Source: Bacteroidota bacterium (GTDB lineage: Bacteria; Bacteroidota; Bacteroidia; Bacteroidales; FEN-979). From it: 64,000 nucleotides of DNA. The stretch is from positions 1-64,000 of the forward strand of contig JAPLDH010000049.1 of assembly GCA_026391355.1 (NCBI GenBank), written 5' to 3'. The position numbers were made by a program, and so were the translations under genes. Shown piece after piece: positions 1 to 8,508 of this stretch (positions within the stretch are counted from its first letter, which is position 1; each line of letters begins with the position of its first letter). The notes beneath the pieces are model-generated. The model ran no database searches. It had not been told where the DNA came from and saw only the letters and a list, made by a program, of their open reading frames with translations.

Positions 1-96
1 CCAGACAATATGAACACTTAACCAACTTACAGTATGAGAACTCTTTCTAAAATCTTCCATACCGTAAATTTAGAACTTTTATAGAAACTAAAGTAG

Positions 97-112
97 CCGC
101 AATAAATTGCGG
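97..112. other. Short dyad 3' of the ATPase gene
   Basis: Perfect 6-bp arms (CCGCAA / TTGCGG) with a TAAA loop, just past the stop codon of the minus-strand ATPase. There is no T-run on the minus strand after it, so it is a poor intrinsic terminator. The rest of bases 1-135 shows no gene that I can support. Confidence 0.3.
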
Positions 113-135
113 GGATTTAACCCATTATTGAAACA

Positions 136-1320
136 TTAAAACAAATCGCCAGGGTTAGTCAGCAGGAAGTTGTGCAATGGGATCCCGGTTTTACCGATCA
201 GTAAGATCCGGTATGGATGAAAGCGCTTCTGAAAAGCTTCCATCCCTATGCGTTTGTGGGCTTCACCCGATGAAACTTCCAACCCGATGGTTTTTCCGTT
301 TTTTTGAATTACAAAATCTACTTCATCATTCCGATCACGCCAGTAATTCAAGGTGATGTTATCGGTCAGGATATGGTTTACCAAATGTGCGCCAACCGCC
401 GATTCAACCAGTCGACCCCATTGAGAAGGCTGATGCAGGATGTCGGTAAAGGACTCATGACGTTGTGCAGTAATTAAAGCCGTGTTAAAAACCTGGAATT
501 TTGGACTCGATGAACGTTGCCTTATCTGATTGGAAGCAAATTTCTCAAGACCGGTAAGTAAGCCGGCCTGGCTAAGGAGATCCAGATAGTGAGAAAGTGT
601 AGTTGTGTTTCCTGCCGTGGTTAATTGTCCGAGCATCTTGGTGTATGAAAATATCTGACCTGAGTATGAACATCCGAATTCAAACAGACGTCGAAGCAAC
701 GCAGGTTTTTCAACCCGGGTCAACATAAGGATATCTTTCGAAATACTGGTTTCGATGATGGAATCGGATATGTATTGTTTCCACCGTACCACCTGATCCA
801 TAATTCCTGCTGAACCTGGATACCCGCCAAACCAAATATATTTAGTAAGATCAATTCCAAAGGCAGACTGCATTTCACTGAATGACCAATGACCTGCATA
901 GATCATCTCAAAACGACCCGTCAACGACTCTGACAACCCTTGTTGCAACAAAAGCCGTGATGAACCAGACAGAAGAACTTTAACCGGAATTCCACTCAGA
1001 GAATCGGCATCCCATTCGCGCTTAACACTCTCACTCCAGTTTTCCACCTTCTGAATTTCATCAAGGGTCAATAAAAAATCAGCCGATGGATTTTGCTGTT
1101 GCCTGATCCTAGCAATTTCCCATTGCTCTGTGATCCATACCTGCCCGGCCGTAACCAAGCCATCAGCCGTAGCATAATGTGCGGGAAAAGGAAGATCCTG
1201 CATTACCTGAGTTACCAGGGTGGTTTTTCCGACCTGACGAGGGCCTGCAAGCACCTGGATGAACTTTCGTGGCTCGATTACCCTTGTTCTAACAAGCTGG
1301 AATAAAGTTCTTTGATACAT
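136..1320 (-). CDS. AAA ATPase with DUF4143 domain
   Basis: Cytoplasmic P-loop ATPase of 394 residues, the usual length for the AAA_14/DUF4143 family. Seen: a Walker A motif GPRQVGKT (residues 26-33), a Walker B-like LTLDEI (about 85-90), then a helical middle part. The C-terminal domain has EVDFVIQ followed by GLEVSSG, the pattern of a restriction-endonuclease-like fold in DUF4143 proteins. Family knowledge: these proteins are widespread in Bacteroidota and archaea, often in many copies, and their cellular role is not settled. It stands alone and is transcribed away from the next gene. A perfect palindrome lies 9 bases upstream of the ATG and may be its operator. Family assignment is secure; function is unknown. 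Confidence 0.9.
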   Translation of the reverse strand: MYQRTLFQLVRTRVIEPRKFIQVLAGPRQVGKTTLVTQVMQDLPFPAHYATADGLVTAGQVWITEQWEIARIRQQQNPSADFLLTLDEIQKVENWSESVKREWDADSLSGIPVKVLLSGSSRLLLQQGLSESLTGRFEMIYAGHWSFSEMQSAFGIDLTKYIWFGGYPGSAGIMDQVVRWKQYISDSIIETSISKDILMLTRVEKPALLRRLFEFGCSYSGQIFSYTKMLGQLTTAGNTTTLSHYLDLLSQAGLLTGLEKFASNQIRQRSSSPKFQVFNTALITAQRHESFTDILHQPSQWGRLVESAVGAHLVNHILTDNITLNYWRDRNDEVDFVIQKNGKTIGLEVSSGEAHKRIGMEAFQKRFHPYRILLIGKTGIPLHNFLLTNPGDLF

Positions 1321-1329
1321 GATTTACAA

Positions 1330-1351
1330 TTTACTCAAAAGTGTGAGTAAA
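1330..1351. promoter_or_regulatory. Perfect 22-bp palindrome before the ATPase start
   Basis: Arms TTTACTCA and TGAGTAAA (8 bp, no mismatch) with a 6-base spacer, ending 9 bases from the ATG of the minus-strand ATPase. Position and symmetry suit an operator bound by a dimer, or a hairpin in the leader. I infer autoregulation only from position. Confidence 0.5.
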
Positions 1352-1445
1352 ATTACTAAATCCCATTGAATACGCAAAATAAATTTTCTGCATAAAGGCT
1401 TCCGGGCTATTTCAGAAGTAAATCACTGAAGATCTTCATGGATTC

Positions 1446-1468
1446 ATTATCTTTGATTCGAAGATAAT
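1446..1468 (+). promoter_or_regulatory. TAnnTTTG box inside a dyad, upstream of the TPR gene
   Basis: TATCTTTG at 1448-1455 matches the Bacteroidota -7 element. It is covered by a perfect dyad, ATTATCTT (1446-1453) and AAGATAAT (1461-1468) with a 7-base spacer. No good -33 TTG lies at the usual distance. It would give a leader of about 80 bases for the gene at 1540. Confidence 0.4.
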
Positions 1469-1539
1469 GCGAACTTTCTTGAAATATTCTATCAACCCAC
1501 AGTATTTATTGACAATTTGATGAAAATAAACACAGCGGA

Positions 1540-3564
1540 ATGGAACATAAATTTGATCACTCACGGAATAAGAAAATAAAAATCAGTCCCACTGCTGGAA
1601 ATTCGCAAAAACCTGTACAGAATTCAATTTTCCCTCGATTTTTAATGCCTTTTCGCAATCAGTTACTGTTCCTTGTCATCTTAGGAGCTGCATTCTATGG
1701 TAATACCATTGGGAATGAATATGCAATAGATGATACAATCGTAATTCAAAAGAATGAATTTGTTCAACATGGACTCAATGGCATCGTTGATATCTTTACG
1801 AAAGACTCGTTTGCGGGTTATCTTCATAAGTATAGTGAAAAGAATCAACTTTCGGGAGGGCGTTACCGTCCCTTATCTCTTGCAACATTTGCCATTGAGC
1901 AACAACTATCCGGTGATTCACCTCACATGAGCCATTTTTTCAATGTTGTATTGTTCCTTTGTACCGTTATTGCCCTTTTGTACCTGTTTCACAACTTTAT
2001 TTTCAAAGAATTTCAGGATATTGCTTTCCTCGCTGTACTTCTGTTTACCATACACCCAATACATACAGAAGTCGTTGCTAATATTAAAAGCCGTGATGAG
2101 TTGTTGTCATTGCTTTTTATCATCCTTACTTTTATTTTTGCCTTTCAATGGAAAATGAAGGGAAAGAATATCAGATTAGCCGGATCGATCCTTTGTTTTT
2201 TCCTGGCGCTTTTATCAAAAGAATGGGGAATATTACTGATCATCCTTTTACCGGTTTCATTCTATGTTTTTTTTAATGATGGAATAAAGAAAAGCATCCT
2301 TACTTCAATTCCTTTCTGGATGACTGCATTGGTGTTCTTATTAATCCGGTTCAGCATCGTCCAAAGCCAGACCTCCGGGGAGGGTTTGACAATTATCAAT
2401 AACCCTTATCTCTTCGCCACACCGGTACAAGCCTTTGCTACAAAACTCTATATTCTTCTAAAATACCTGTATCTGATCATTATTCCTTACCCCCTTCTTT
2501 GTGATTATTCATATAAAACAATCCCATACGTTGGTTTTGAAAATTTACAAGTCTGGGTTGCCATTGTTGTCTATTCCGGAATGACCATATTTGGTATAAT
2601 ATTACTCATACGGCGTCACTTATTGGGTTTTGCGATAATTTTCTATTTATCATTTCTTGCGATGGTATCTAATTTATTCTTCGACCTTGGCGCTACCATG
2701 AGCGAAAGATTAATATATCACTCATCAGTCGGTTTTTGTATTGCAGTCGCATGGTTACTCCATTATTTACTAAGGAAGATAAAAAACCGTAAAACACAGT
2801 CATCCTTAGCTCTCATTATTTTTTTCCCGGTCATTATCATCACCGGTTTCATAACAATTCAACGCAATTCGGAATGGAAAAATAATAAAACCCTGTATCT
2901 CCATGATGTAAAATATCTTCCCCGGAACATGATGGTGAACGAAATTGCGGGGAAATTCTACATCGATTTCTTTGAAGAAAATAAAAACAAATCAGACTCG
3001 CTTTCCCGGTATAATCTTCTTGATACTGCTACCATTTATCTTACCCGTTCTGTCAATGATTATGCTGGATATTATAATCCGTATGTGAATTTAGGGATTG
3101 CAGATCTGTACAGGAAGAAGTTAGAGAATACACAATATTACTGGCATCTGGCTGACAGTCTTTTTCCGAGGAAACTCCATATTGATTTCTGGAAGATACT
3201 GGACACAACGTTGGCACGAGGCTATAATGACCGTGGTTTTGCATTTTATAACCAGAAGAGATATGCGGAATCGATGAATGATTACAACAACTCGATCAGA
3301 ATTGATCCCCTTTTTGGAGGGACCTATAATAACAGGGGCGTTTTAAAAGCAGTCATGAATGAATACAGGGAAGCATTAACTGACTTTGATAAATCGATTG
3401 AACTCAACCCGGAATCTGTGGATGTTTACCGGAACCGCGGGATGACAAGATTGCTTCTGAAAGACTTAAAAGGAGCACATGAAGACTGGAGTAAAGCAGT
3501 ATCACTGGGCGACGGAATATCTGTGAAATTACTGGAACAATATTTCGGTCCGACCGGAAAATGA
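1540..3564 (+). CDS. GT-C-like membrane protein with C-terminal TPRs
   Basis: Integral membrane protein of 674 residues. After a basic, soluble N-terminus, residues about 35-450 hold roughly ten or more hydrophobic segments. The first long loop contains YAIDDTIVI and GGRYRPLSLATFAIEQQL; an acidic motif in the first loop is typical of GT-C glycosyltransferases. The C-terminal 100 residues carry TPR repeats (NRGFAFYNQKRYAESMNDYN, then NNRGVLKAVMNEYREALTDF). This layout resembles eukaryotic TMTC O-mannosyltransferases and their bacterial relatives, which use polyprenyl-linked sugars. Substrate is unknown. It is monocistronic as far as I can see, divergent from the DUF4143 ATPase. Codon use is AT-rich like its surroundings. 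Confidence 0.75.
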   Translation: MEHKFDHSRNKKIKISPTAGNSQKPVQNSIFPRFLMPFRNQLLFLVILGAAFYGNTIGNEYAIDDTIVIQKNEFVQHGLNGIVDIFTKDSFAGYLHKYSEKNQLSGGRYRPLSLATFAIEQQLSGDSPHMSHFFNVVLFLCTVIALLYLFHNFIFKEFQDIAFLAVLLFTIHPIHTEVVANIKSRDELLSLLFIILTFIFAFQWKMKGKNIRLAGSILCFFLALLSKEWGILLIILLPVSFYVFFNDGIKKSILTSIPFWMTALVFLLIRFSIVQSQTSGEGLTIINNPYLFATPVQAFATKLYILLKYLYLIIIPYPLLCDYSYKTIPYVGFENLQVWVAIVVYSGMTIFGIILLIRRHLLGFAIIFYLSFLAMVSNLFFDLGATMSERLIYHSSVGFCIAVAWLLHYLLRKIKNRKTQSSLALIIFFPVIIITGFITIQRNSEWKNNKTLYLHDVKYLPRNMMVNEIAGKFYIDFFEENKNKSDSLSRYNLLDTATIYLTRSVNDYAGYYNPYVNLGIADLYRKKLENTQYYWHLADSLFPRKLHIDFWKILDTTLARGYNDRGFAFYNQKRYAESMNDYNNSIRIDPLFGGTYNNRGVLKAVMNEYREALTDFDKSIELNPESVDVYRNRGMTRLLLKDLKGAHEDWSKAVSLGDGISVKLLEQYFGPTGK

Positions 3565-3616
3565 AACAAAACTGTTCATTATTTTCTTTGTAAAAATTAA
3601 TATAATAAATCAGCAA

Positions 3617-3697
3617 AAATGGTCAATGGTAAACCAGCCTACCGATAGGCAGGTGGCAAATCCAATGGTCAGTTGTCAATAGTAAATGGTAAATATG
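3617..3697. repeat. Intergenic repeat cluster (AATGGTCAATGGTAAA type)
   Basis: Contains AATGGTCAATGGTAAA at 3618-3633, a small palindrome (GCCTACCGATAGGC) at about 3637-3650, and degenerate copies of the first unit at 3664-3694. The same 16-mer recurs at 8466-8481. No coding sequence lies in it. Confidence 0.7.
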
Positions 3698-3711
3698 TTA
3701 CCGCTTTTTCC

Positions 3712-3719
3712 TAATTTTG
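3712..3719 (+). promoter_or_regulatory. -7 box (TAATTTTG) of the citrate lyase operon
   Basis: Matches TAnnTTTG, 24 bases upstream of the citDE start. No clear -33 element; the expected site falls in the repeat cluster. Confidence 0.4.
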
Positions 3720-3743
3720 ACCACGATTTAATAGGATTGTAAT

Positions 3744-4964
3744 ATGGGTGAAATCATAACTACAGGAAACAAGGGGAAGACCATACGGTCGGATTGCTTT
3801 GTTACGCTTGAAATAAAAGATAGCGGAGGGATTGATCTTCAATTGGAAAGCAAGGTAGCCGTGATGTTCGGCGAAAGTATCAAAGTCCTGGCGAAACAGG
3901 TGCTGGATTTTTTTGAAATCAAAAATGCCTCATTAAAGATTGAGGATTCAGGTGCTCTGCCTTTCGTCATATCTGCCCGGATTGAAGCTGCCATAAAAAA
4001 GGTGATCCCATCGGAGAAGGAATTCCTGCCTGACATGCTGAAGGAAAATATGTATTCCACGGCAAGGGACAGGAATCGTTTCTCACGTCTTTACCTTCCG
4101 GGAAATTCACCCAGCCTGATGATCAACGCCGGGATTCATAAACCCGACGGGGTTATTCTCGATCTGGAAGACGCGGTAGCTCCCGACAAGAAGGATGAAG
4201 CCCGCTACCTCGTCAGGAATGCATTGCGGGCACTTGATTTTTACGGAGCAGAGCGGATGGTCAGGATCAACCAGGGAACACGGGGTGTTGAGGATCTTTT
4301 TTTCATCGTACCCCACAATATCAATCTGGTGCTGTTGCCAAAATGTGAAAAACCGGAACAGATACATGCTGTAAATGAACGAATTGATATCCTGAGAACA
4401 AAATTCAGTATCCCGCAACCGGTATGGCTTATGCCCATCATTGAAAGTGCATTGGGAGTGATCAATGCTTACGCGATTGCCGGTGCTGCTGAGAACATCG
4501 TGGCTATGGCCATCGGGTTAGAGGATTACACTGCTGATCTTGGTACACGCAGAACAACAGAGGGAATGGAATCGTTCTTTGCCCGGAGTATGGTCGTAAA
4601 TGCTGCAACAGCGGCAGGTATCCAACCGATTGATTCTGTTTTTTCCGATGTGGCTGACATGGATGGCCTGAAACAAAACGTCCAGCGCTCGAAAGCACTG
4701 GGTTTCGACGGAATGGGATGCATTCACCCGAGGCAGATCAGGGTCATTCACGAAAATTTTGCACCTTCCACGGATGAAACCGAAAAAGCCAGGAAAATCG
4801 TCTTTGCTTACCATAAAGCCATAGAACAGGGACTTGGTGTGGTTTCCCTGGGAACCAAGATGATTGACCCTCCTGTTGTTAAAAGGGCATTAAACACAAT
4901 CAATCTGGCAATAAAAATGGGGAAATTAGCAGAAAACTGGAGGGAAACATATGAACAAATATGA
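3744..4964 (+). CDS. citDE: Citrate lyase gamma (ACP)-beta fusion protein
   Basis: One 406-residue polypeptide joins two normally separate citrate lyase subunits. Residues 1 to about 95 match CitD, the acyl carrier protein: Ser16 in TIRSDCF aligns with the serine that carries the phosphoribosyl-dephospho-CoA group, and the later part has the family pattern (VMFGESIKVLAKQVL, IEDSGALPFVISARIEAAI). Residues about 110-400 match CitE, the HpcH/HpaI-type citryl-ACP lyase: RSRLYLPGNSP-like start, DGVILDLEDAV, and GCIHPRQI. Together with CitF the complex cleaves citrate to acetate and oxaloacetate in the cytoplasm. The gene overlaps citF by 14 bases, so they are co-translated. No gene for the ligase (citC) or prosthetic-group enzymes (citX, citG) is in the window. 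Confidence 0.88.
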   Translation: MGEIITTGNKGKTIRSDCFVTLEIKDSGGIDLQLESKVAVMFGESIKVLAKQVLDFFEIKNASLKIEDSGALPFVISARIEAAIKKVIPSEKEFLPDMLKENMYSTARDRNRFSRLYLPGNSPSLMINAGIHKPDGVILDLEDAVAPDKKDEARYLVRNALRALDFYGAERMVRINQGTRGVEDLFFIVPHNINLVLLPKCEKPEQIHAVNERIDILRTKFSIPQPVWLMPIIESALGVINAYAIAGAAENIVAMAIGLEDYTADLGTRRTTEGMESFFARSMVVNAATAAGIQPIDSVFSDVADMDGLKQNVQRSKALGFDGMGCIHPRQIRVIHENFAPSTDETEKARKIVFAYHKAIEQGLGVVSLGTKMIDPPVVKRALNTINLAIKMGKLAENWRETYEQI

Positions 4965-6513
4965 TAAACTTGTTACGAACGCATTGGGACGGATTGTTCC
5001 CACGGAAATAAACGGACAACCTGCAATCCCTTACATGGGAATCGGCAAATACAGGCCAACCGGCCATAAGGCCGCACCTTTAATCGTCTCCTCCGCTGAT
5101 TTCCCGGCCGATGGAAATAAAGTGTCCGCGAGCCTGAAAGAAGCCCTGGTAAAATGCGGATTAAAGGACGGTATGACCATCTCCACGCATCATCATTTCA
5201 GAAATGGCGACCTCGTTGCCAACCAGATTTTTGATATTGCCCATGAGATGGGTGTGAAAGATCTTTTGTGGTTTCCTTCGGCTTCGTTTCCTTGTCATGA
5301 ACCGTTGATAAAATATCTTGAAGACGGAACCATCCATCATATCGAAGGGAGCATGAATGGCGCTCTCGGAAAATTTACCTCCATGGGAAAAATGAAAGGA
5401 GTGGGTGTGTTGCGATCACATGGTGGACGATACCAGGCCGTGCAGGATGGAGAAGTACATATTGATCTTGCTGTAATAGCTGCACCTACCTCCGACCCTT
5501 TCGGGAATTCAAATGGTGTGAACGGTCCTGCCGCTTGTGGTTTACTCGGGTTTGCACTGGCCGATTCACAGTATGCTGATAAAGTGATCGTAGTTACCGA
5601 TAACCTCGTCCCATTTCCGTGTATTCCCTGGCAAATTCATGGAAATTATGTCGATCATGTCGTAGTATTGGACAAGATTGGGATCCCTGAAAAGATCGTC
5701 AGCGGTACCACCGAAGTGACCAAAAGCCCCGACAGGCTGTTGCTTGCTGAGATGACTGCACAATTTTGCGATGAAGCCGGGATCATCCGCGATGGATTCT
5801 CATTCCAGGCAGGCGCAGGAGGTACAGCTTTATCCATCGGGATCTATTTCTCGGAAATCCTGCGCAACCGAGGGTGGAAAGCCCGCTTTGCAAGGGGGGG
5901 CAGTAATAAATACCTGGTACAGATGCTGGAAGAAGGCCTCACAGAATACATTCTCGACGGGCAAACCTTCGATCTGGATGGTGTTCGCTCCATGCGAGAT
6001 AATCCAAGACATGTCAATACCAGTCCTTTTACGTCTTATAATTACCATGGAAAAGGCAACTTTGCTACGTTTGTTGATGTTGTTATCCTTGGCGCGACAG
6101 AAGTTGACGTGAATTTCAATGCCAATGTAGTAACCCATTCCGATGGATTGCTTTTACATGGTATTGGAGGCTGGCAGAATTGTCTCTTCTCAAAATGTAC
6201 CATCCTGCCTATACCCCTCTTCCGCGACCGGATGCCGGTAATCCTCGATGAGGTGACCACTGTTTGCGGTCCCGGAGAACTGATTGATGTGATCGTAACC
6301 GAAAGAGGGATTGCGATCAATCCCCGACGGACAGACCTGATCGAAAAATTAAAAAACTCATCGCTTCCGGTTAAATCTATTCAGGAGCTAAAGACGGAAG
6401 CTGAGAAGATCTGCGGAAAACCGGAGAAACCAAAATTCAGCGACGAAATCGTTGCCGTTATCAAATGGGTCGACGGAACCGTGATTGATTCTGTAAGGAG
6501 AGTTATTCTCTAA
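4951..6513 (+). CDS. citF: Citrate lyase alpha subunit
   Basis: 520 residues, the normal length of CitF, the citrate:acetyl-ACP transferase subunit. It swaps the acetyl group on the acyl carrier domain for citrate, after which the beta domain cleaves citryl-ACP. Family features seen: LKDGMTISTHHHFRNGD near residue 70, the glycine-rich FQAGAGGTALSIG near 285, and the C-terminal VCGPGELIDVIVTERGIAINP, all like CoA-transferase-family CitF. The start overlaps the end of citDE by 14 bases; the stop is 10 bases from the recQ start, so recQ is probably in the same transcript. Cytoplasmic. Confidence 0.93.
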   Translation: MNKYDKLVTNALGRIVPTEINGQPAIPYMGIGKYRPTGHKAAPLIVSSADFPADGNKVSASLKEALVKCGLKDGMTISTHHHFRNGDLVANQIFDIAHEMGVKDLLWFPSASFPCHEPLIKYLEDGTIHHIEGSMNGALGKFTSMGKMKGVGVLRSHGGRYQAVQDGEVHIDLAVIAAPTSDPFGNSNGVNGPAACGLLGFALADSQYADKVIVVTDNLVPFPCIPWQIHGNYVDHVVVLDKIGIPEKIVSGTTEVTKSPDRLLLAEMTAQFCDEAGIIRDGFSFQAGAGGTALSIGIYFSEILRNRGWKARFARGGSNKYLVQMLEEGLTEYILDGQTFDLDGVRSMRDNPRHVNTSPFTSYNYHGKGNFATFVDVVILGATEVDVNFNANVVTHSDGLLLHGIGGWQNCLFSKCTILPIPLFRDRMPVILDEVTTVCGPGELIDVIVTERGIAINPRRTDLIEKLKNSSLPVKSIQELKTEAEKICGKPEKPKFSDEIVAVIKWVDGTVIDSVRRVIL

Positions 6514-6523
6514 TCTTTCTATC

Positions 6524-8455
6524 TTGACCATACAGCAAATATTGCTGAAATACTGGGGGTATTCATCCTTTCGTCCATTGCAGGAAGAGATCATTCAATC
6601 TGTTCTTGACGGAAAAGATACCCTGGCCCTGCTACCAACGGGAGGCGGAAAATCAATAACATTCCAGGTCCCTGCATTGGCACGGGAGGGGCTATGCCTC
6701 GTCGTTTCACCTTTAATCGCACTGATGAAGGACCAGGTAGACAACCTTAAAAAGAAAGAGATCAAAGCCGCTGCGGTATATTCGGGGATGCATGCTGACG
6801 AAATTGATATTATCTTGAACAATTGCAGGTTGGGCGAATTTAAATTACTATATGTCAGCCCCGAACGACTGGTAACAGAGAAAATGCGGGATGCCATCAG
6901 GCGAATAAAGATCAACCTTATAGCAGTTGATGAAGCACATTGTATCTCCCAATGGGGTTATGATTTTCGTCCTCCTTACCTGCAAATTGCCGGGATCCGC
7001 GAATTTTTACCCGGAGTCCCGGTTCTGGCACTTACTGCAACTGCAACTGAAAAGGTTGTTAAGGATATTCAGGTTCGGCTTCTGTTCAGGCAACAGAATG
7101 TGATCCGGAAAAGTTTTGAACGAAAGAACCTTACCTATTACGTTTTTAAGGAAGAGGATAAACTCAGGAGACTCACAAACATTATCAACAAGGTCAAAGG
7201 TTGTGGGATCATTTATGTAAGGAACAGGAAGCACACAAAAGATATCGCGACTTATCTGGTAAAAAAAGGTATCCAGGCAACCTGGTACCATGCCGGACTT
7301 GATCCCCGTGAAAGGGTGAAGCGTCAGAATGAATGGATCAATGATAAGAAGCAGGTGATGGTAGCAACCAATGCTTTTGGGATGGGAATTGATAAGCCGG
7401 ATGTTAGGTTCGTGGTCCATATGGATCTTCCCGACAGCCTGGAAGCCTATTTTCAGGAGGCAGGCCGCGCCGGAAGAGATGAAAAACGATCCTATGCCGT
7501 TCTTCTTTATGAAACGTCGGATATCATCAATACCAAAAATAACCTCTCTTTGGCTTATCCCGGTATTGTTAGGATCCGGAAGATTTACCAGGCGCTTGGG
7601 AATTATTTTCAGATACCGGTTGGCGCCGGACGTGATCATAGTTTCGAATTTGATATCGCCCGGTTCTCAAGCCAATACAACTTCCCGAATGCGATAGTTT
7701 ACAATGCCCTGAAATTCCTGGAAAAAGAAGGTTATCTTGTATTGAGTGAAGGGATCCATCAACCTCCTGCGATTTATATAAAGACCGATAAGGAAACCTT
7801 GTACCGGTTCCAGGTTGAAAATGAGAAATACGACTCTATTATAAAGTTAGTGATGCGTTCTTATAGCGGTCTTTTCAGCAGTTTCGTGAATATTAACGAG
7901 GAAGAACTTGCAAGAAGAGCAGATCTTCCGGCAAAAACCATTATTAACAATCTGAACCTCCTGGAAAAAATGGGAGTACTTGATTACCGGAAACAGTCAG
8001 ACAAGCCCCAGGTAATGTTTACCGAAGGTCTTGCTGATGCAAAAAACCTTTATATTTCACCCGAAAATTATGCCGACCGGGTCAAAGATGCTGAACGACG
8101 ACTGAATACCGTGATCAATTATGCAGAAAACCATGATAAATGCCATAGCCAGGTTCTGCTTTCCTACTTTAATGAAGTTGAATCAAAACGCTGCGGTAAG
8201 TGTGATATCTGTTTGAAACGAAATAAAATAGGGTTGAACGATCTTGAGTATGATGCGATCAGGCAACAGATAGTAACTGTCTTAACTGAGGTACCATGCA
8301 CATTAATCGAACTCGTCAGCCGGCGTGGAAATTTCTCCGAAGATAAAATGATTAAGGTCATTCAATGGCTTACCGATCAAGGTTTGATCAAAGTGAATGA
8401 AGAGAGAAAATATTATAGTGACAAGGTGACAAAGGCACAAGACCGTGACGCGTAA
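6524..8455 (+). CDS. recQ: ATP-dependent DNA helicase RecQ
   Basis: 3'-5' DNA helicase of 643 residues. Seen: motif 0 (FRPLQEEII), Walker A TGGGKS (39-44), DEAH box (136-139), TATAT (motif III), the second RecA domain ending in QEAGRAGRDEK, the RecQ zinc-binding part (C..VESKRCGKCDIC, about 548-568), then a winged-helix region. I see no convincing HRDC domain. The start is TTG at 6524, right after citF; no in-frame ATG precedes the helicase core. The last codons (VTKAQDRDA) lie in GTGACAAGG-like repeat sequence that continues past the stop, so the extreme C-terminus may be repeat-derived. Confidence 0.95.
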   Translation: MTIQQILLKYWGYSSFRPLQEEIIQSVLDGKDTLALLPTGGGKSITFQVPALAREGLCLVVSPLIALMKDQVDNLKKKEIKAAAVYSGMHADEIDIILNNCRLGEFKLLYVSPERLVTEKMRDAIRRIKINLIAVDEAHCISQWGYDFRPPYLQIAGIREFLPGVPVLALTATATEKVVKDIQVRLLFRQQNVIRKSFERKNLTYYVFKEEDKLRRLTNIINKVKGCGIIYVRNRKHTKDIATYLVKKGIQATWYHAGLDPRERVKRQNEWINDKKQVMVATNAFGMGIDKPDVRFVVHMDLPDSLEAYFQEAGRAGRDEKRSYAVLLYETSDIINTKNNLSLAYPGIVRIRKIYQALGNYFQIPVGAGRDHSFEFDIARFSSQYNFPNAIVYNALKFLEKEGYLVLSEGIHQPPAIYIKTDKETLYRFQVENEKYDSIIKLVMRSYSGLFSSFVNINEEELARRADLPAKTIINNLNLLEKMGVLDYRKQSDKPQVMFTEGLADAKNLYISPENYADRVKDAERRLNTVINYAENHDKCHSQVLLSYFNEVESKRCGKCDICLKRNKIGLNDLEYDAIRQQIVTVLTEVPCTLIELVSRRGNFSEDKMIKVIQWLTDQGLIKVNEERKYYSDKVTKAQDRDA

Positions 8456-8465
8456 CTCGTGACGA

Positions 8466-8508
8466 AATGGTCAATGGTAAATGATAAATGCAATGGTAAA
8501 TGGTAAAT
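8466..8508. repeat. AATGGTAAAT repeat array spanning the mpg start
   Basis: Carries AATGGTCAATGGTAAA (8466-8481), the same 16-mer as at 3618, followed by further AATGGTAAAT-like units to 8508. The next gene's ATG (8500) lies within the last unit. The preceding bases 8447-8465 (GTGACGCGTAACTCGTGAC) form a partly palindromic repeat. Confidence 0.7.
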
